From assembly GCA_016788165.1 (NCBI GenBank), contig JAEUTH010000019.1, positions 1-64,000 on the forward strand: a DNA stretch of 64,000 bases, in the 5' to 3' direction. This stretch comes from Bacteroidia bacterium. Lineage in GTDB: Bacteria; Bacteroidota; Bacteroidia; AKYH767-A; OLB10. The notes under the pieces were generated by a model that was not told where the DNA came from, ran no database searches, and worked only from the letters and a program-made list of their open reading frames with translations. This document shows positions 35,812 to 46,401 of the stretch, one piece after another. How positions within the stretch are numbered: position 1 is the first letter of the stretch; each line of letters starts with the position of its first letter. The position numbers and the translations under genes are program-made.

Positions 35812-38118
35812 TTAATTTTTAATGACTTTATATACTTTCAGCCCATCGCCACTAATTAATTTTAAATAGTATATGCCATTGTTTAATTCGGCTGTGTTTA
35901 TTAATATATCCGATAGCTGGCTATTATTAAATATCGAAGTAATATTTTGTCCAAGTTGATTGGTTAAGTGAAGCAAAGAAACCTGATTGGCACCTGAAAC
36001 AATAAGTTGCCCATTACATGGCTGTGGGTATATATTAATTGCATCGAACCCTGAATGGGCAAGACGACAATTAGAACCTAACTGAATCAGTTGTTTCTTA
36101 TTAAGGCTATAACCATTGCTGTTACCGGCTTTAACCTGCACATGCCCGCCCTGATTGCCATAATTTACCACAATTGAAGTTGTACCCTGACCAGAAATAA
36201 TTTCAGCTTTACCCGGCTTACTCCAAGTGTAAACTGTGGCACCAGCTACCGGTTGTGTACTGTAAACTACATTTTGCTGATGCGGGCAAATTTCGTAGGG
36301 GCCTATTATTTGCAGCGGTTTTGGAGGGATGCATCCCAAAATTAATTGTACAGTTTTGGAGCAATCAAATGCATCTGTAACTGTTACTGTATAGTTGGTA
36401 TCTAACAGGTTAGTGATGGTCTGATTGGTGTTTCCATCGTTCCATAAAAAACTATAAGGGGATATACCATTGCTGACTTGTAAGGTTATGGCACCGTCAT
36501 TTATGCCACATGTATTATTTGTAATCGTATTTGTAATAAAAAGTTCATCAGGCTGCACCACAGCAGCTGAAGCTGTTTTTGTTATACCGCAAAAATCAGT
36601 AACAGTTACTGTATAGGTATTTGCCACTACATTACTACTTGTGCTGACAGTGCAACCATTGCTCCATAAATATGTGTAAGGTGCATTGCCTCCGCTTGTT
36701 TGTGCAGATATTATGCCTGTTGAGTCGCCAAAACAATATACAGGTTGCGCCAATGCATTAACTTGCAAGGGCGCAGCACATACTGAACCACATAAACCCA
36801 TTAATTGTGAATACTGATTGCAAAGCCAATCGAAATTTTGTTGTGCATCAGAATCTAAAGCCGATAACAATAAATTGTTCAACTCATTACTGTCAGTTAA
36901 AAGATTGTACAACTCCTTACGGCCATCATCAAATAGTAGTAATTTATACTTACTATTCCTGATGGTTTTTCCATTCATCGAATCGGGATTAAGTCTGAAA
37001 ATTTCGGCAAATGCAAACGGACGCACACTATCTGTATTGTTTCGCAGAATGGGCAATAAGCTATGCGAATCAGTTATAGTGTTTTGTGGAAAATAGGGTT
37101 GCCAGTTATCAAACCCAAACATTTCAATTATTGTTGCAAATAAGTCTTGCAAATTAACCAATGCATTACTGGTACGTGGTGTTTGTAGTACTCCAGGGCC
37201 ATTAATAATTAGCGGCACATGGATACCGGCCTGATATATGGTACTTTTTGATCGCTGGGCATTTACATTTTGCGCTACCTTTTTAAAATTACCGTTATCA
37301 CTTGTAAATATAATATAGGTACTATCCAATTTATTCCAAAATGATAATGAATCAAGCAAACGACCTATTTCAGTATCCATGGCTTCTAATGCTGCTTTAA
37401 AATATTTCTGAGGATAGGTGTTAATGTCTGTTTTTGTTCCAATACAACCGGGTACGGTATGCAAATTGGCAGGTGGGTTATGGTAAGGTGTATGCGGTGC
37501 ATTAAACGACATACAAATAAAAAATGAGGTGTCGCCTTGCAGCTTAGCCCAGTTTAGTGCATCATTTACAGTTTGTGTAGTTGCATAATTGGTACAAGTT
37601 GTTTGTATGCTATCGGTATATTTTGTCCAGTTATAAAAGTTATTTAAAGAGCCTTCGAAACTACCAACACAGGTATTAAAACCCATGTATTGCGGAATGA
37701 GCAAGTTTGATGATGATGTTGGCCTGTGCAAATGCCATTTACCAAAAACTGCCGACTTAACAGCGTTCGGTTGTATTAGGTTTAATACGCGTGGAATTAA
37801 AATCTCAGCGGTATCTAACTCTGGCTCGCCATTATTTGCGCCAATAAAATTGCCAATTCCATTTCTGAAACTAAATCGTCCGGTTAACAAGCCTGCACGC
37901 GTAGGCGAACAAACCGGATTTGCAATTGCTTGCTTAAACCGCAAGCCTGTTTCGGCCAAGTGCCTTAATCTGGGCATGTTAGCGGTATCTAAACTACCCT
38001 CATAAAAGCTTAAGTAATCAGTACCTAAATCATCAGCAATAATTAAAATTACATTTCGCTGCGCACTTGTATTAAGGCAAAATATTGCAGCAAACAATAG
38101 GATAAAAAACTTAGTCAT
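35812..38118 (-). CDS. T9SS-exported sulfatase with SprB-type repeats
   Basis: 768 residues. Signal peptide ends near residue 19 (LNTSAQ). The sulfatase domain (about 20-440) has IIADDLG (metal Asp29 and Asp30), C70-S-P-T-R74, the site of formylglycine formation, and SDNG. Two SprB-type repeats follow (PYTYLWSNG and PYSFLWNDG, each closing TYTVTVTD or NYTVTVTD), then a PKD-like module and a T9SS tail (IYPQPCNGQLIV, GIYYLKLI). It would hydrolyse sulfate esters on extracellular substrates such as sulfated polysaccharides. No maturation enzyme (FGE or anSME) is in the window. Confidence 0.85.
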   Translation of the reverse strand: MTKFFILLFAAIFCLNTSAQRNVILIIADDLGTDYLSFYEGSLDTANMPRLRHLAETGLRFKQAIANPVCSPTRAGLLTGRFSFRNGIGNFIGANNGEPELDTAEILIPRVLNLIQPNAVKSAVFGKWHLHRPTSSSNLLIPQYMGFNTCVGSFEGSLNNFYNWTKYTDSIQTTCTNYATTQTVNDALNWAKLQGDTSFFICMSFNAPHTPYHNPPANLHTVPGCIGTKTDINTYPQKYFKAALEAMDTEIGRLLDSLSFWNKLDSTYIIFTSDNGNFKKVAQNVNAQRSKSTIYQAGIHVPLIINGPGVLQTPRTSNALVNLQDLFATIIEMFGFDNWQPYFPQNTITDSHSLLPILRNNTDSVRPFAFAEIFRLNPDSMNGKTIRNSKYKLLLFDDGRKELYNLLTDSNELNNLLLSALDSDAQQNFDWLCNQYSQLMGLCGSVCAAPLQVNALAQPVYCFGDSTGIISAQTSGGNAPYTYLWSNGCTVSTSSNVVANTYTVTVTDFCGITKTASAAVVQPDELFITNTITNNTCGINDGAITLQVSNGISPYSFLWNDGNTNQTITNLLDTNYTVTVTDAFDCSKTVQLILGCIPPKPLQIIGPYEICPHQQNVVYSTQPVAGATVYTWSKPGKAEIISGQGTTSIVVNYGNQGGHVQVKAGNSNGYSLNKKQLIQLGSNCRLAHSGFDAINIYPQPCNGQLIVSGANQVSLLHLTNQLGQNITSIFNNSQLSDILINTAELNNGIYYLKLISGDGLKVYKVIKN

Positions 38119-38236
38119 TCATTTAAAATGTTATACTAAGCCAAGGTGGTTATAAACAGGGCAATAGCAAAATTGGGGCTTTATTTATTTAACGAAGTTA
38201 CAAATTATCAAATTACTTAAAAATTGTATGGTTGTT

Positions 38237-41095
38237 TTAGTTTAGTTTTTGTTTTAAAAAATGTGCTGTTGCATTGTTGGTTTGATGAACCATTGCTTCG
38301 GGTAAGCCTTCGAAAATAAGATGCCCACCATTTTTACCGCCTTCAGGTCCCAAATCAATAATCCAGTCAGCGCATTTTATCACATCCAAATTATGTTCGA
38401 TAACAATTATAGTATTGCCTTTATTTATTAATGCCTGAAATGCATTTAAAAGTTTATTGATATCATGAAAATGTAATCCTGTTGTGGGTTCATCAAAAAT
38501 AAAAAGGGTATTGGTAGCCTCGGCACCTAATAATAAGTAACTGGCTAATTTAATACGTTGGGCTTCGCCACCACTTAATGTATTAGAAGCTTGTCCTAAT
38601 TTTATATAACCCATTCCTACATCTACCAATGGTTTAAGCTTTGCAGCAATTTTCCTTTCAAATGTTTTATATTTTTCGGCTGCATGCTCATCACTAAATA
38701 ATTGTAAGGCATCATCTACTGTAAGGTCTAAAAGCTGATCTATACTTTTATTTTTGTAAACAATCTCAAGCACTTCGGATTTAAAGCGTTTACCATCACA
38801 TGTTTCACATTTCAAATGTAAATCGGCCATAAATTGCATTTCTATGGTTACAACGCCTTCGCCCTGGCAACTTTCACATCGTCCGCCTTCAACATTAAAT
38901 GAGAAATGCGATGGTTTAAATTTTCGCGCAATTGCTAAGGGCATTTCAGCATATAAGGCTCTTATTTCATCATAAGCTTTTACATAAGTGGCCGGGTTAC
39001 TGCGCGATGATTTACCAATTGGATTTTGGTCAATTAATTCAACTGCTTTTATGGCTTGAATATCACCACTTAATTTATCGAAACGGCCACATAAATCACT
39101 ATACCCTCCAATATTTTTTTTCAATGCCGGATATAAAATTTTTTTCACCAGGGTTGTCTTTCCACTTCCACTTACACCTGTTATAGCAGTTAAAATACCC
39201 AAAGGAAATTTCACATTAATGTTTTTCAGATTGTTTTCGCGACAGCCCATCACTTCAACATACTTTTTCCAAACTCTTCTTTTTGTTGGTAAAGCAATTT
39301 GCAAGCGATTGCTAAAGTAGGCGGCAGTTAAACTTTTTTCGTTTTTACAAAGCGACTTAAAATTACCTATATGAACTAAATTGCCGCCATTAGTACCGGC
39401 CAATGGTCCGATATCAGCAATAACATCAGCACTGCGCATTATATCTTCATCATGCTCGACAATGATTAAGCTATTTCCTAATTTTTGTAATTCTTTCAAA
39501 ACCGTAACTAACTTTTGAGTATCGTTAGGATGCAATCCAATACTTGGTTCATCCATAATATACATACTGCCAACTAAACTACTACCTACTGATGTAGCCA
39601 GGTTTATTCTTTGCGATTCACCGCCACTTAAGGTATTACTAAGTCTGTTTAACGTTAAATACCCTAAGCCTACATTATTTAAAAAACTGAGCCGGTTCGT
39701 AATTTCTATCAGCAATCTTTTTGCAATTACGGAATCATGTTTTTCTAACTTTAATTCTCTAAAATAAAGATTCAGTTCAGTTATGGGCATAAGCACCAAA
39801 TCTGTTATTGATTTACCTCCTATTTTAACATAATTTGCATCTGCCCTAAGTCTGCTTCCCTTGCAATGTGCACAAATTGTTTTTCCCCGGTAACGACTAA
39901 GCATCACACGATATTGAATTTTGAAAACTTGTGATTCGAGAAAATTGAAAAAGGCATTTAGTCCTTCGAAATATTTATTGCCTGTCCATAACAAATCAAA
40001 TTGCAAATCACTAAGTTGGGCTATAGGTTTATGAATTGGGAAATCAAATTTATAAGCTGATTTTATTAATGCCTCATTCCATTCGTTCATTTTTTCACTT
40101 TTCCAGCAAGCAATTGCACCTTCATAAACTGAAAGATTTCTGTCTGGAATTACCAAATCATGGTCAATGCCGATAACACTTCCAAAACCCTCGCAAAATT
40201 TACAAGCTCCATAAGGATTATTAAATGAGAAAAAATTAACGCTTGGTATTTCAAACGTTAAGCCATCAGTTTCAAATTTATTAGAAAATGTAGCGCTTTC
40301 GCTAATGCCATCGTTTTCTATTTTTTCAATAATAACAACACCCTGCCCTTCATTAAATGCAATATGAATGCTATCGGCCATACGGGCTAATGTTTCGTCA
40401 TCTTGCTTTACAACCACTCTGTCAATTACCAGTAAAGCATCTATTAAAACCGATTTATTATTTAGTTTATTATTTTGCTCGAAACCGGCAATTAGTTTTT
40501 CAATATCATGAACTTCGTTTTGCCATTTAATTCGATTAAAGCCTTTATAGACCAACGTTTTTAAATATTCAATATCTGATAATGCATTATAATTTTGAGA
40601 TGGGGCAAGTACCAAAACTTTTTGCAGCTCGGGTAAGCTTTTGAGATAATCAACCACATCCGCTACCTGATGTTTTTCAACCAATTTGCCTGATTGCGGT
40701 GCATACGTTTTGCCAATACGTGCAAATAACAACTTTAAGTAATCATATATTTCTGTTGACGTACCTACAGTACTTCGTGGGTTGCGTGTATTTACTTTTT
40801 GTTCGATAGCAATTGCCGGAGAAACGCCCTTAATATATGTAACATTGGGCTTTTCCATTTTTCCCATAAACTGCCTGGCGTAAGATGAAAGACTTTCTAC
40901 ATACCTCCGTTGACCTTCGGCATATAATGTATCAAATGCCAATGATGATTTGCCGCTGCCGCTTACACCTGTAATGACAATAAATTTATTACGAGGTATG
41001 GCTATCTCCAGATTTTTAAGGTTGTTTACGTTTGCCCCTTTTATCAAAATAAACTCTTTTGGACTAAGCGAATCGAAAGCTGCAGCCTTACTCAT
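38237..41095 (-). CDS. uvrA: Excinuclease ABC subunit A
   Basis: 952 residues. Two ABC ATPase modules: Walker A GVSGSGKSSL near residue 42 and GVSGSGKTTL near 645, and two LSGGE(S/A)QRI signatures. Zinc-finger cysteine pairs are visible, e.g. CKFCEGFG and CESCQGEG with CETCDG. It recognises distorting DNA lesions and loads UvrB. All key residues intact, standard length. A 307-base non-coding region separates its start from the next giant gene. Confidence 0.97.
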   Translation of the reverse strand: MSKAAAFDSLSPKEFILIKGANVNNLKNLEIAIPRNKFIVITGVSGSGKSSLAFDTLYAEGQRRYVESLSSYARQFMGKMEKPNVTYIKGVSPAIAIEQKVNTRNPRSTVGTSTEIYDYLKLLFARIGKTYAPQSGKLVEKHQVADVVDYLKSLPELQKVLVLAPSQNYNALSDIEYLKTLVYKGFNRIKWQNEVHDIEKLIAGFEQNNKLNNKSVLIDALLVIDRVVVKQDDETLARMADSIHIAFNEGQGVVIIEKIENDGISESATFSNKFETDGLTFEIPSVNFFSFNNPYGACKFCEGFGSVIGIDHDLVIPDRNLSVYEGAIACWKSEKMNEWNEALIKSAYKFDFPIHKPIAQLSDLQFDLLWTGNKYFEGLNAFFNFLESQVFKIQYRVMLSRYRGKTICAHCKGSRLRADANYVKIGGKSITDLVLMPITELNLYFRELKLEKHDSVIAKRLLIEITNRLSFLNNVGLGYLTLNRLSNTLSGGESQRINLATSVGSSLVGSMYIMDEPSIGLHPNDTQKLVTVLKELQKLGNSLIIVEHDEDIMRSADVIADIGPLAGTNGGNLVHIGNFKSLCKNEKSLTAAYFSNRLQIALPTKRRVWKKYVEVMGCRENNLKNINVKFPLGILTAITGVSGSGKTTLVKKILYPALKKNIGGYSDLCGRFDKLSGDIQAIKAVELIDQNPIGKSSRSNPATYVKAYDEIRALYAEMPLAIARKFKPSHFSFNVEGGRCESCQGEGVVTIEMQFMADLHLKCETCDGKRFKSEVLEIVYKNKSIDQLLDLTVDDALQLFSDEHAAEKYKTFERKIAAKLKPLVDVGMGYIKLGQASNTLSGGEAQRIKLASYLLLGAEATNTLFIFDEPTTGLHFHDINKLLNAFQALINKGNTIIVIEHNLDVIKCADWIIDLGPEGGKNGGHLIFEGLPEAMVHQTNNATAHFLKQKLN

Positions 41096-41402
41096 TTATC
41101 AAATTTTTAGGCAACAAATGTATTTTTATCGAATAATTATGGAACCATGTTAATATTTGGTTGTTAATAACCAAACCTAGTTCAATTTACTTGATTTTAT
41201 TGAATTACAAGTGTTTGAAGTCTTTTTGAGTAAAGTTAATCTTCAAATTGTTAATAACATGCCATTGTGTTAATAACTAAATTGTTAAGCGTGAATCAAG
41301 ACAAAACTATTATGCCGCAAAGGCATAATTTTTGCTTTGGCTTTGGGTTTTTTGAAACCCACTTAATAAATACGACAATTCACCCCCCTTTGCAAAAAGC
41401 TT
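41096..41402. promoter_or_regulatory. Intergenic region (307 nt) with two hairpins upstream of the first giant gene
   Basis: An imperfect palindrome TTGGTT-GTTAAT-AACCAA lies near 41157. Downstream are ATTATGCC-GCAAA-GGCATAAT (41309-41329) followed by five T residues, and GGGTTT-TTTG-AAACCC (41345-41360), 42 bases before the ATG at 41403. The first hairpin resembles a short intrinsic terminator and could act as an attenuator or end an upstream transcript. No full TAnnTTTG promoter was found. Nothing coding is recognised. Confidence 0.4.
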
Positions 41403-44400
41403 ATGAGAAAACTACTTCTACTATTTGGTACTATATTTTGTTTTAACCAAAGTTCGGGCCAAGTAATACAAGCAACTTTAGGTACTACAACTAAATTAGC
41501 AGCTGATTTCCTTGGCTATAATGGTGCCAATTTTTTAAGGGCCGATCAACCGAACTATGATACCCAATGGATTGTGGACTCATTAGCGTCTCTTTACCCA
41601 AGTACTGTTAGATATCCTGCAGGTTTGCCCAGTAATTACTGGGATTGGCGCACAGGCAATTTTGTTCAAAACCTGAAAGAAGGCTGGATATTACCCAAAG
41701 ACTTTGGTTCGATTAAAAAAACAAGCGACTTTACAACCATACGTACCATGCTTGAAGGTAATGCAGCCGTACCCATGTTAAGTTTGAATATTTTGTGCAG
41801 TAGTAAAGAAAATGAAACCGCTGGTTTGATGTTTGCAAACAGCTTAAATATACCTGTAAAATATATTGAATTTGGCAGCGAACTTTATCACGATAGACTA
41901 AATTATTTGGATGAATTTCCATCAGCCGAATCTTATGCATTAAAATGTAATGAATGGGCAGCTTTTATAAAGTCAATCCCCGGATTTCAGAATTACAAAA
42001 TTGCAGCAGTAGGCGCACAACCCAATTCCGATCCCGTATTTAGCCGTAGAAACAGCTGGACTAAAAAAGTAACGGATGTACTAACCAGTAGTGTTGATGC
42101 CATTACACTTCATTACTACAATAGTGGACGTTGGGGTAAGTATGCTGACACGGAACAAAACTTACATATCATGTTTCAGGCACCGTTTGAGCAAATTGCC
42201 GATGAAAAACCAAATTTTGACATGGCGCGTGCTAAGAAAAAGGAAGTTTGGATTACAGAGTATAATCATTACGACAGAGGACGTTGTTTACATGATACCT
42301 GGGCACATGGTTTGTTCTTAGCAACACAAACGCTTACTTTTTTAGAAGATACAATAATTACAAAAGCACTTTGCCATACCATTACCACCGATGCCCGCAT
42401 GGGATGTTTGTTTAACGATTCGAATGGTTTAATAGATTTTGAAAACTATAAAAATGATGCAAACTGTAATGTAAATGCACCATTCACACGCCCACATCAA
42501 AAATCGGCCGGAGGCACAGCAATAAGTATGGTTGCCAAAGCCATGCAAAATGCAACTTCGAAAAAGAAAATAAATTTTGGGGCTGGCACGCCTGTTTTTT
42601 TAAATGGTTACCAAATGATTTATGGTTGGCAATTTGACGGGCCATTAGGTACTGAAGCTATTATTTTAAACTTAGATAGCGTTAGCCATTCTGTAAATTT
42701 TTCAGCAGCAACATGGAACTTAGCTAATGGTAAATTTGCGCAAGTTTATCCGGGACCTGGTGGGCCATTAGAATTTATTGTGGGAAATCCGGTATCCAAC
42801 CCCACCGCACATGAATTAACACAGGGTAATGTGAAGAGCACCAACCAAAAAATGACTTTGCAAGGTTGGTCAATAACACATATTTGGGTTAAGAAAACGG
42901 CAGTAATTGCTAAAGCCACCAAACAAAAAATTTCGAATGGCAGTAAAACTACTTTACGCGCTTTCGGAAACAGTTCAAACTATACTTGGAGTGGTGCCCA
43001 ACTTACTTCACTTAAACCTGATGGATCGTTGGTTGAATTTGTATCAACCAATAATCAAAATAAAACGTATAATATACAGGTTACCGATGCAAGTGGCGTA
43101 TCATCCAGCACACAAATAAGTGTTTATGCAAAACCCGTTGTAACTGCAACAGCATCGGCTACTACTATTTGTACAGGTAGCTCCTTAACATTAACAGCAA
43201 ATTTAACGGGTGGTAATAGTAACAATACCAAATCGTTTATTTGGGTACCATCCGAAAATATTACCAATCCCAATCAGGCAGTTTGTACAGCAAAGCCTAC
43301 ACAAACAACAACCTACACGGTTTATGCTACCGATGGAAACGACTATACAGCACAGGCATCGGTTACAGTTACAGTAGGACCCGATGCCGAAGCCGGTGAC
43401 GATCAGTACATTGTGAGTGGCACTTCTGTACAATTAACTGCTGCAAATATCAAGGTAGGTGTTAGTTATAAATGGTACTTAAATGGCAGTTTATTAGGAA
43501 ACATTTCAGTACCTGTTACACCTTTAGTTAAAAGCACATACATGTTGGTAGCACGTCAAAATCAAAATACTTGCTCTGATACTGATTATGTTACAATTAC
43601 CCCATTAATTACATGTGCATCAGCCTTAGATACATTTTTAACCATACCACCAAATTTTACGGTTAAACAATTTGTAAATCGCATGAAGATTTACAGCAGC
43701 TTAACCGGTAATGCCATTGCCAATGATACTTTGTTAAGCAATTTATCATTGCCCATATATTTCAATGGCCCATTTATTATTGACAATCACTATACTTTTG
43801 TTAATTGTACAAACATGTATTTTAGCGAAGGTGCTTACATACTTCAAAATACAGACAATAAAAATTTATCGCTTTATAATTGTCAACTAAAGGCAGCTCC
43901 CTGTACACAAAAAATGTGGCGTGGCATTGTAATGCAAGAATATGGCGAGAAACTAACTTTAAATAATTGTTTAATTGAAGATGCCATAAATGGTGTTGAA
44001 GCAACAAACAATACACGCATTTTTGCAACCAACACCACATTTAAGCGCTGTTACGTTGGCATTTATTTTCATGATTATGACGAGGTAGATTTAGGGGGAT
44101 TCATTGTAGGGTGTAAGTTTGTTGGCACAAAGTGCACTTTAGAGCCCTACTTAAACCAAACTCGGTTAGCGGGAATATATTGTAATAATGCATATATGAT
44201 AGAAATTGGAAGCAACACTAGCGCTTCCAATATTTTTAACAAATCACTTTATGGTATTTATTCAATAAACACCAGTGTAAAGATTTACAACAGCATATTC
44301 TCTAAAATGAGGCAACAGGAAGGTGCTTTTCCGAATACCGGTACTTGCATTTACATGAAAAACAGTGCCGGCACCGGTAATATAAACAACCCCTTACACT

Positions 44401-46274
44401 TATGGCCCATGTATGAATTGTTTGCAGGGGACTCAATTAATAACTATGGAAACGAATTTAAAAACTCAAACAAAGGTATATTGAGCGATAACTGTGCAGT
44501 TAATGCAACAGGAAACCTATTTGACAATTTAGGTGTAGCTTTTACCGCTAATGGATGTGTTTATAAAGAATTAGTACTTAGAAAAAATACGGTAATCAAC
44601 ACCGACAATGGCTTTTCGCTTATAGACAATAAATGGGCAACCAGCGATATAACTGACAACAACATAACCATAAGAGCCGTTACATCTAATAGCAGCGGAA
44701 CCTATGGTTTACGTATTGCTGATGCAGCTGGTTTTTCATCAATTTTAAATATTGAAAACAATCATTTTACAAGCCGTGGTATTTATGCCATGCAAATTAC
44801 CAATAACGTATTAGGCAATATCGAAAGCAATTCGATATATATGGATAATACCGCACCCTTAACTGCTTATGGTATCAAATTAGAAGCATGCGATTCGATG
44901 AAAGTTAACTGCAATAACATTTATGGAGGCACATTGGCCAACTATGGTAACCAACGTGCGGTTTCGTTAAGCTTTACACCTAATTCATACTTAGAATGTA
45001 ACGAAACACATAAGACAGGAATTGGTTTTGAGTTTTTAGCCGATTGCAATTTCGCTTATTTAAAAAACAATACATTCAGAAGACATAAGATCGGCATTTC
45101 AGTAGGTGATATCGGAATTACCGGTGGTATTATTGGCCCGCAACCCCCGGTTTCTAATTTGCGTCCACTTGGTAATATCTTTGCCGGAGAATATACAATT
45201 GCAACAGGCGTTGGCAAAGGCAAAGGATATTTTGTAACTGCCGCAACACAATCGGTTAATTCTAAATTAGCCGGAGGAATTGGTTCATTAAAACAATTTA
45301 TTGTTTACGATGGTGACCCAATACAAACACCTTATCCAAATATAAAAATTGGTACGGCATCAACTGCATTAAACCCACAAAAAAACACTAAAATCCCTCT
45401 TGATTGTAATGCTAATTGTAGTATGCCTGACGCTGCTAACATGCGCACCACAGAAATCGAAAAACCAACTATTTCCGATTATTCAAATCTTAAAAATCAA
45501 TTGGTACAAACTTTTAATGACGAAACAAATGATGTGATACAACAGCATCTGAAAATTGATTTAATTAGAACTGCTTCTGATTTTGATTTAGGTAATGGAT
45601 CCAATTCGCATCAATTGAAAGCTTTTTACAATCAGATGCAGCAAACTAATATTGGCTTTATTGCTAATATTTCGAAAGCCTATTCAAAGTTAAACGGCTG
45701 TAACAATATTGAAGAAAACAAGCGACTTATACTAACTGCAGCCCAGCTTTCGGCAGCAATTACGCCTGACAATATTTATGAAGAAAATTCCAAACAAATA
45801 GAAAGCATAAAAACCAAGTACCTGTTGTCTATGCAAAGCGATATGGATGCATTTGAATTAGCGGAACTTTTTGGTATTGCATCACAATGCCCTTATGTTG
45901 GTGGGCCGGCTGTATTTGATGCGCGTGCATTGTATGTTAAATACTATCCTAATATTGTTTTTGATGACCATTTAATTTGTAAAACCGGCACCATGCATAA
46001 GGATGCAAGTACTGAAATTACAAATGCAAGTGTACTAGCATATCCAAACCCAACCGATAATATTTTAAAACTAAACACCCAATTAACTTCTTATAGTCAA
46101 GCATCAATATACCTGTACGATGTTACCGGCCGTCTGGTTTACCAAAAGCAAATAAATACACAACAAAATACTGAAGAACTGTTATTAGGTCAATTAGACA
46201 ACGGTTACTATAATTACAATATTATTGCTGATGGAGTTTCTATTTTAAACGGCAAAGTTGGCGTAATAAAGTAA
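41403..46274 (+). CDS. Giant T9SS protein with clan GH-A-like barrel, Ig-like and beta-helix regions (copy 1)
   Basis: 1623 residues. Signal peptide ends near 19 (FNQSSGQ). Residues about 25-480 look like a TIM-barrel glycosidase of clan GH-A (as in GH51/GH79/GH30): YIEFGSELY places a candidate acid/base at E160 and VWITEYNHY a candidate nucleophile at E286, with LHYYNSGRWG between them. Then come two Ig-like domains (about 510-720) and a long stretch of short N-rich repeated turns typical of right-handed beta-helices (about 760-1300). The C-terminus is a T9SS domain (YPNPTDN, YDVTGRLVY). No substrate can be assigned. A paralog follows immediately. Confidence 0.7.
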   Translation: MRKLLLLFGTIFCFNQSSGQVIQATLGTTTKLAADFLGYNGANFLRADQPNYDTQWIVDSLASLYPSTVRYPAGLPSNYWDWRTGNFVQNLKEGWILPKDFGSIKKTSDFTTIRTMLEGNAAVPMLSLNILCSSKENETAGLMFANSLNIPVKYIEFGSELYHDRLNYLDEFPSAESYALKCNEWAAFIKSIPGFQNYKIAAVGAQPNSDPVFSRRNSWTKKVTDVLTSSVDAITLHYYNSGRWGKYADTEQNLHIMFQAPFEQIADEKPNFDMARAKKKEVWITEYNHYDRGRCLHDTWAHGLFLATQTLTFLEDTIITKALCHTITTDARMGCLFNDSNGLIDFENYKNDANCNVNAPFTRPHQKSAGGTAISMVAKAMQNATSKKKINFGAGTPVFLNGYQMIYGWQFDGPLGTEAIILNLDSVSHSVNFSAATWNLANGKFAQVYPGPGGPLEFIVGNPVSNPTAHELTQGNVKSTNQKMTLQGWSITHIWVKKTAVIAKATKQKISNGSKTTLRAFGNSSNYTWSGAQLTSLKPDGSLVEFVSTNNQNKTYNIQVTDASGVSSSTQISVYAKPVVTATASATTICTGSSLTLTANLTGGNSNNTKSFIWVPSENITNPNQAVCTAKPTQTTTYTVYATDGNDYTAQASVTVTVGPDAEAGDDQYIVSGTSVQLTAANIKVGVSYKWYLNGSLLGNISVPVTPLVKSTYMLVARQNQNTCSDTDYVTITPLITCASALDTFLTIPPNFTVKQFVNRMKIYSSLTGNAIANDTLLSNLSLPIYFNGPFIIDNHYTFVNCTNMYFSEGAYILQNTDNKNLSLYNCQLKAAPCTQKMWRGIVMQEYGEKLTLNNCLIEDAINGVEATNNTRIFATNTTFKRCYVGIYFHDYDEVDLGGFIVGCKFVGTKCTLEPYLNQTRLAGIYCNNAYMIEIGSNTSASNIFNKSLYGIYSINTSVKIYNSIFSKMRQQEGAFPNTGTCIYMKNSAGTGNINNPLHLWPMYELFAGDSINNYGNEFKNSNKGILSDNCAVNATGNLFDNLGVAFTANGCVYKELVLRKNTVINTDNGFSLIDNKWATSDITDNNITIRAVTSNSSGTYGLRIADAAGFSSILNIENNHFTSRGIYAMQITNNVLGNIESNSIYMDNTAPLTAYGIKLEACDSMKVNCNNIYGGTLANYGNQRAVSLSFTPNSYLECNETHKTGIGFEFLADCNFAYLKNNTFRRHKIGISVGDIGITGGIIGPQPPVSNLRPLGNIFAGEYTIATGVGKGKGYFVTAATQSVNSKLAGGIGSLKQFIVYDGDPIQTPYPNIKIGTASTALNPQKNTKIPLDCNANCSMPDAANMRTTEIEKPTISDYSNLKNQLVQTFNDETNDVIQQHLKIDLIRTASDFDLGNGSNSHQLKAFYNQMQQTNIGFIANISKAYSKLNGCNNIEENKRLILTAAQLSAAITPDNIYEENSKQIESIKTKYLLSMQSDMDAFELAELFGIASQCPYVGGPAVFDARALYVKYYPNIVFDDHLICKTGTMHKDASTEITNASVLAYPNPTDNILKLNTQLTSYSQASIYLYDVTGRLVYQKQINTQQNTEELLLGQLDNGYYNYNIIADGVSILNGKVGVIK

Positions 46275-46335
46275 GCGACAAGTAAGTTTTAATAAATACC
46301 TAATAAGTAAGCTACATTTAAGCAGTAGCTCATAA

Positions 46336-46369
46336 AAATAAAGGCTAAATTTGGCCTTTATTTTTTTTT
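46336..46369 (+). terminator. Rho-independent terminator between the tandem giants
   Basis: AAATAAAGGC (46336-46345) pairs with GCCTTTATTT (46354-46363) around an 8-base loop, with a T-tract to 46369. It lies after the stop at 46274 and before the next gene at 46402, so the paralogs are probably separate transcripts. Confidence 0.85.
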
Positions 46370-46401
46370 ATACCCGTTAAAAAAACACACCACATTAGAG
46401 A

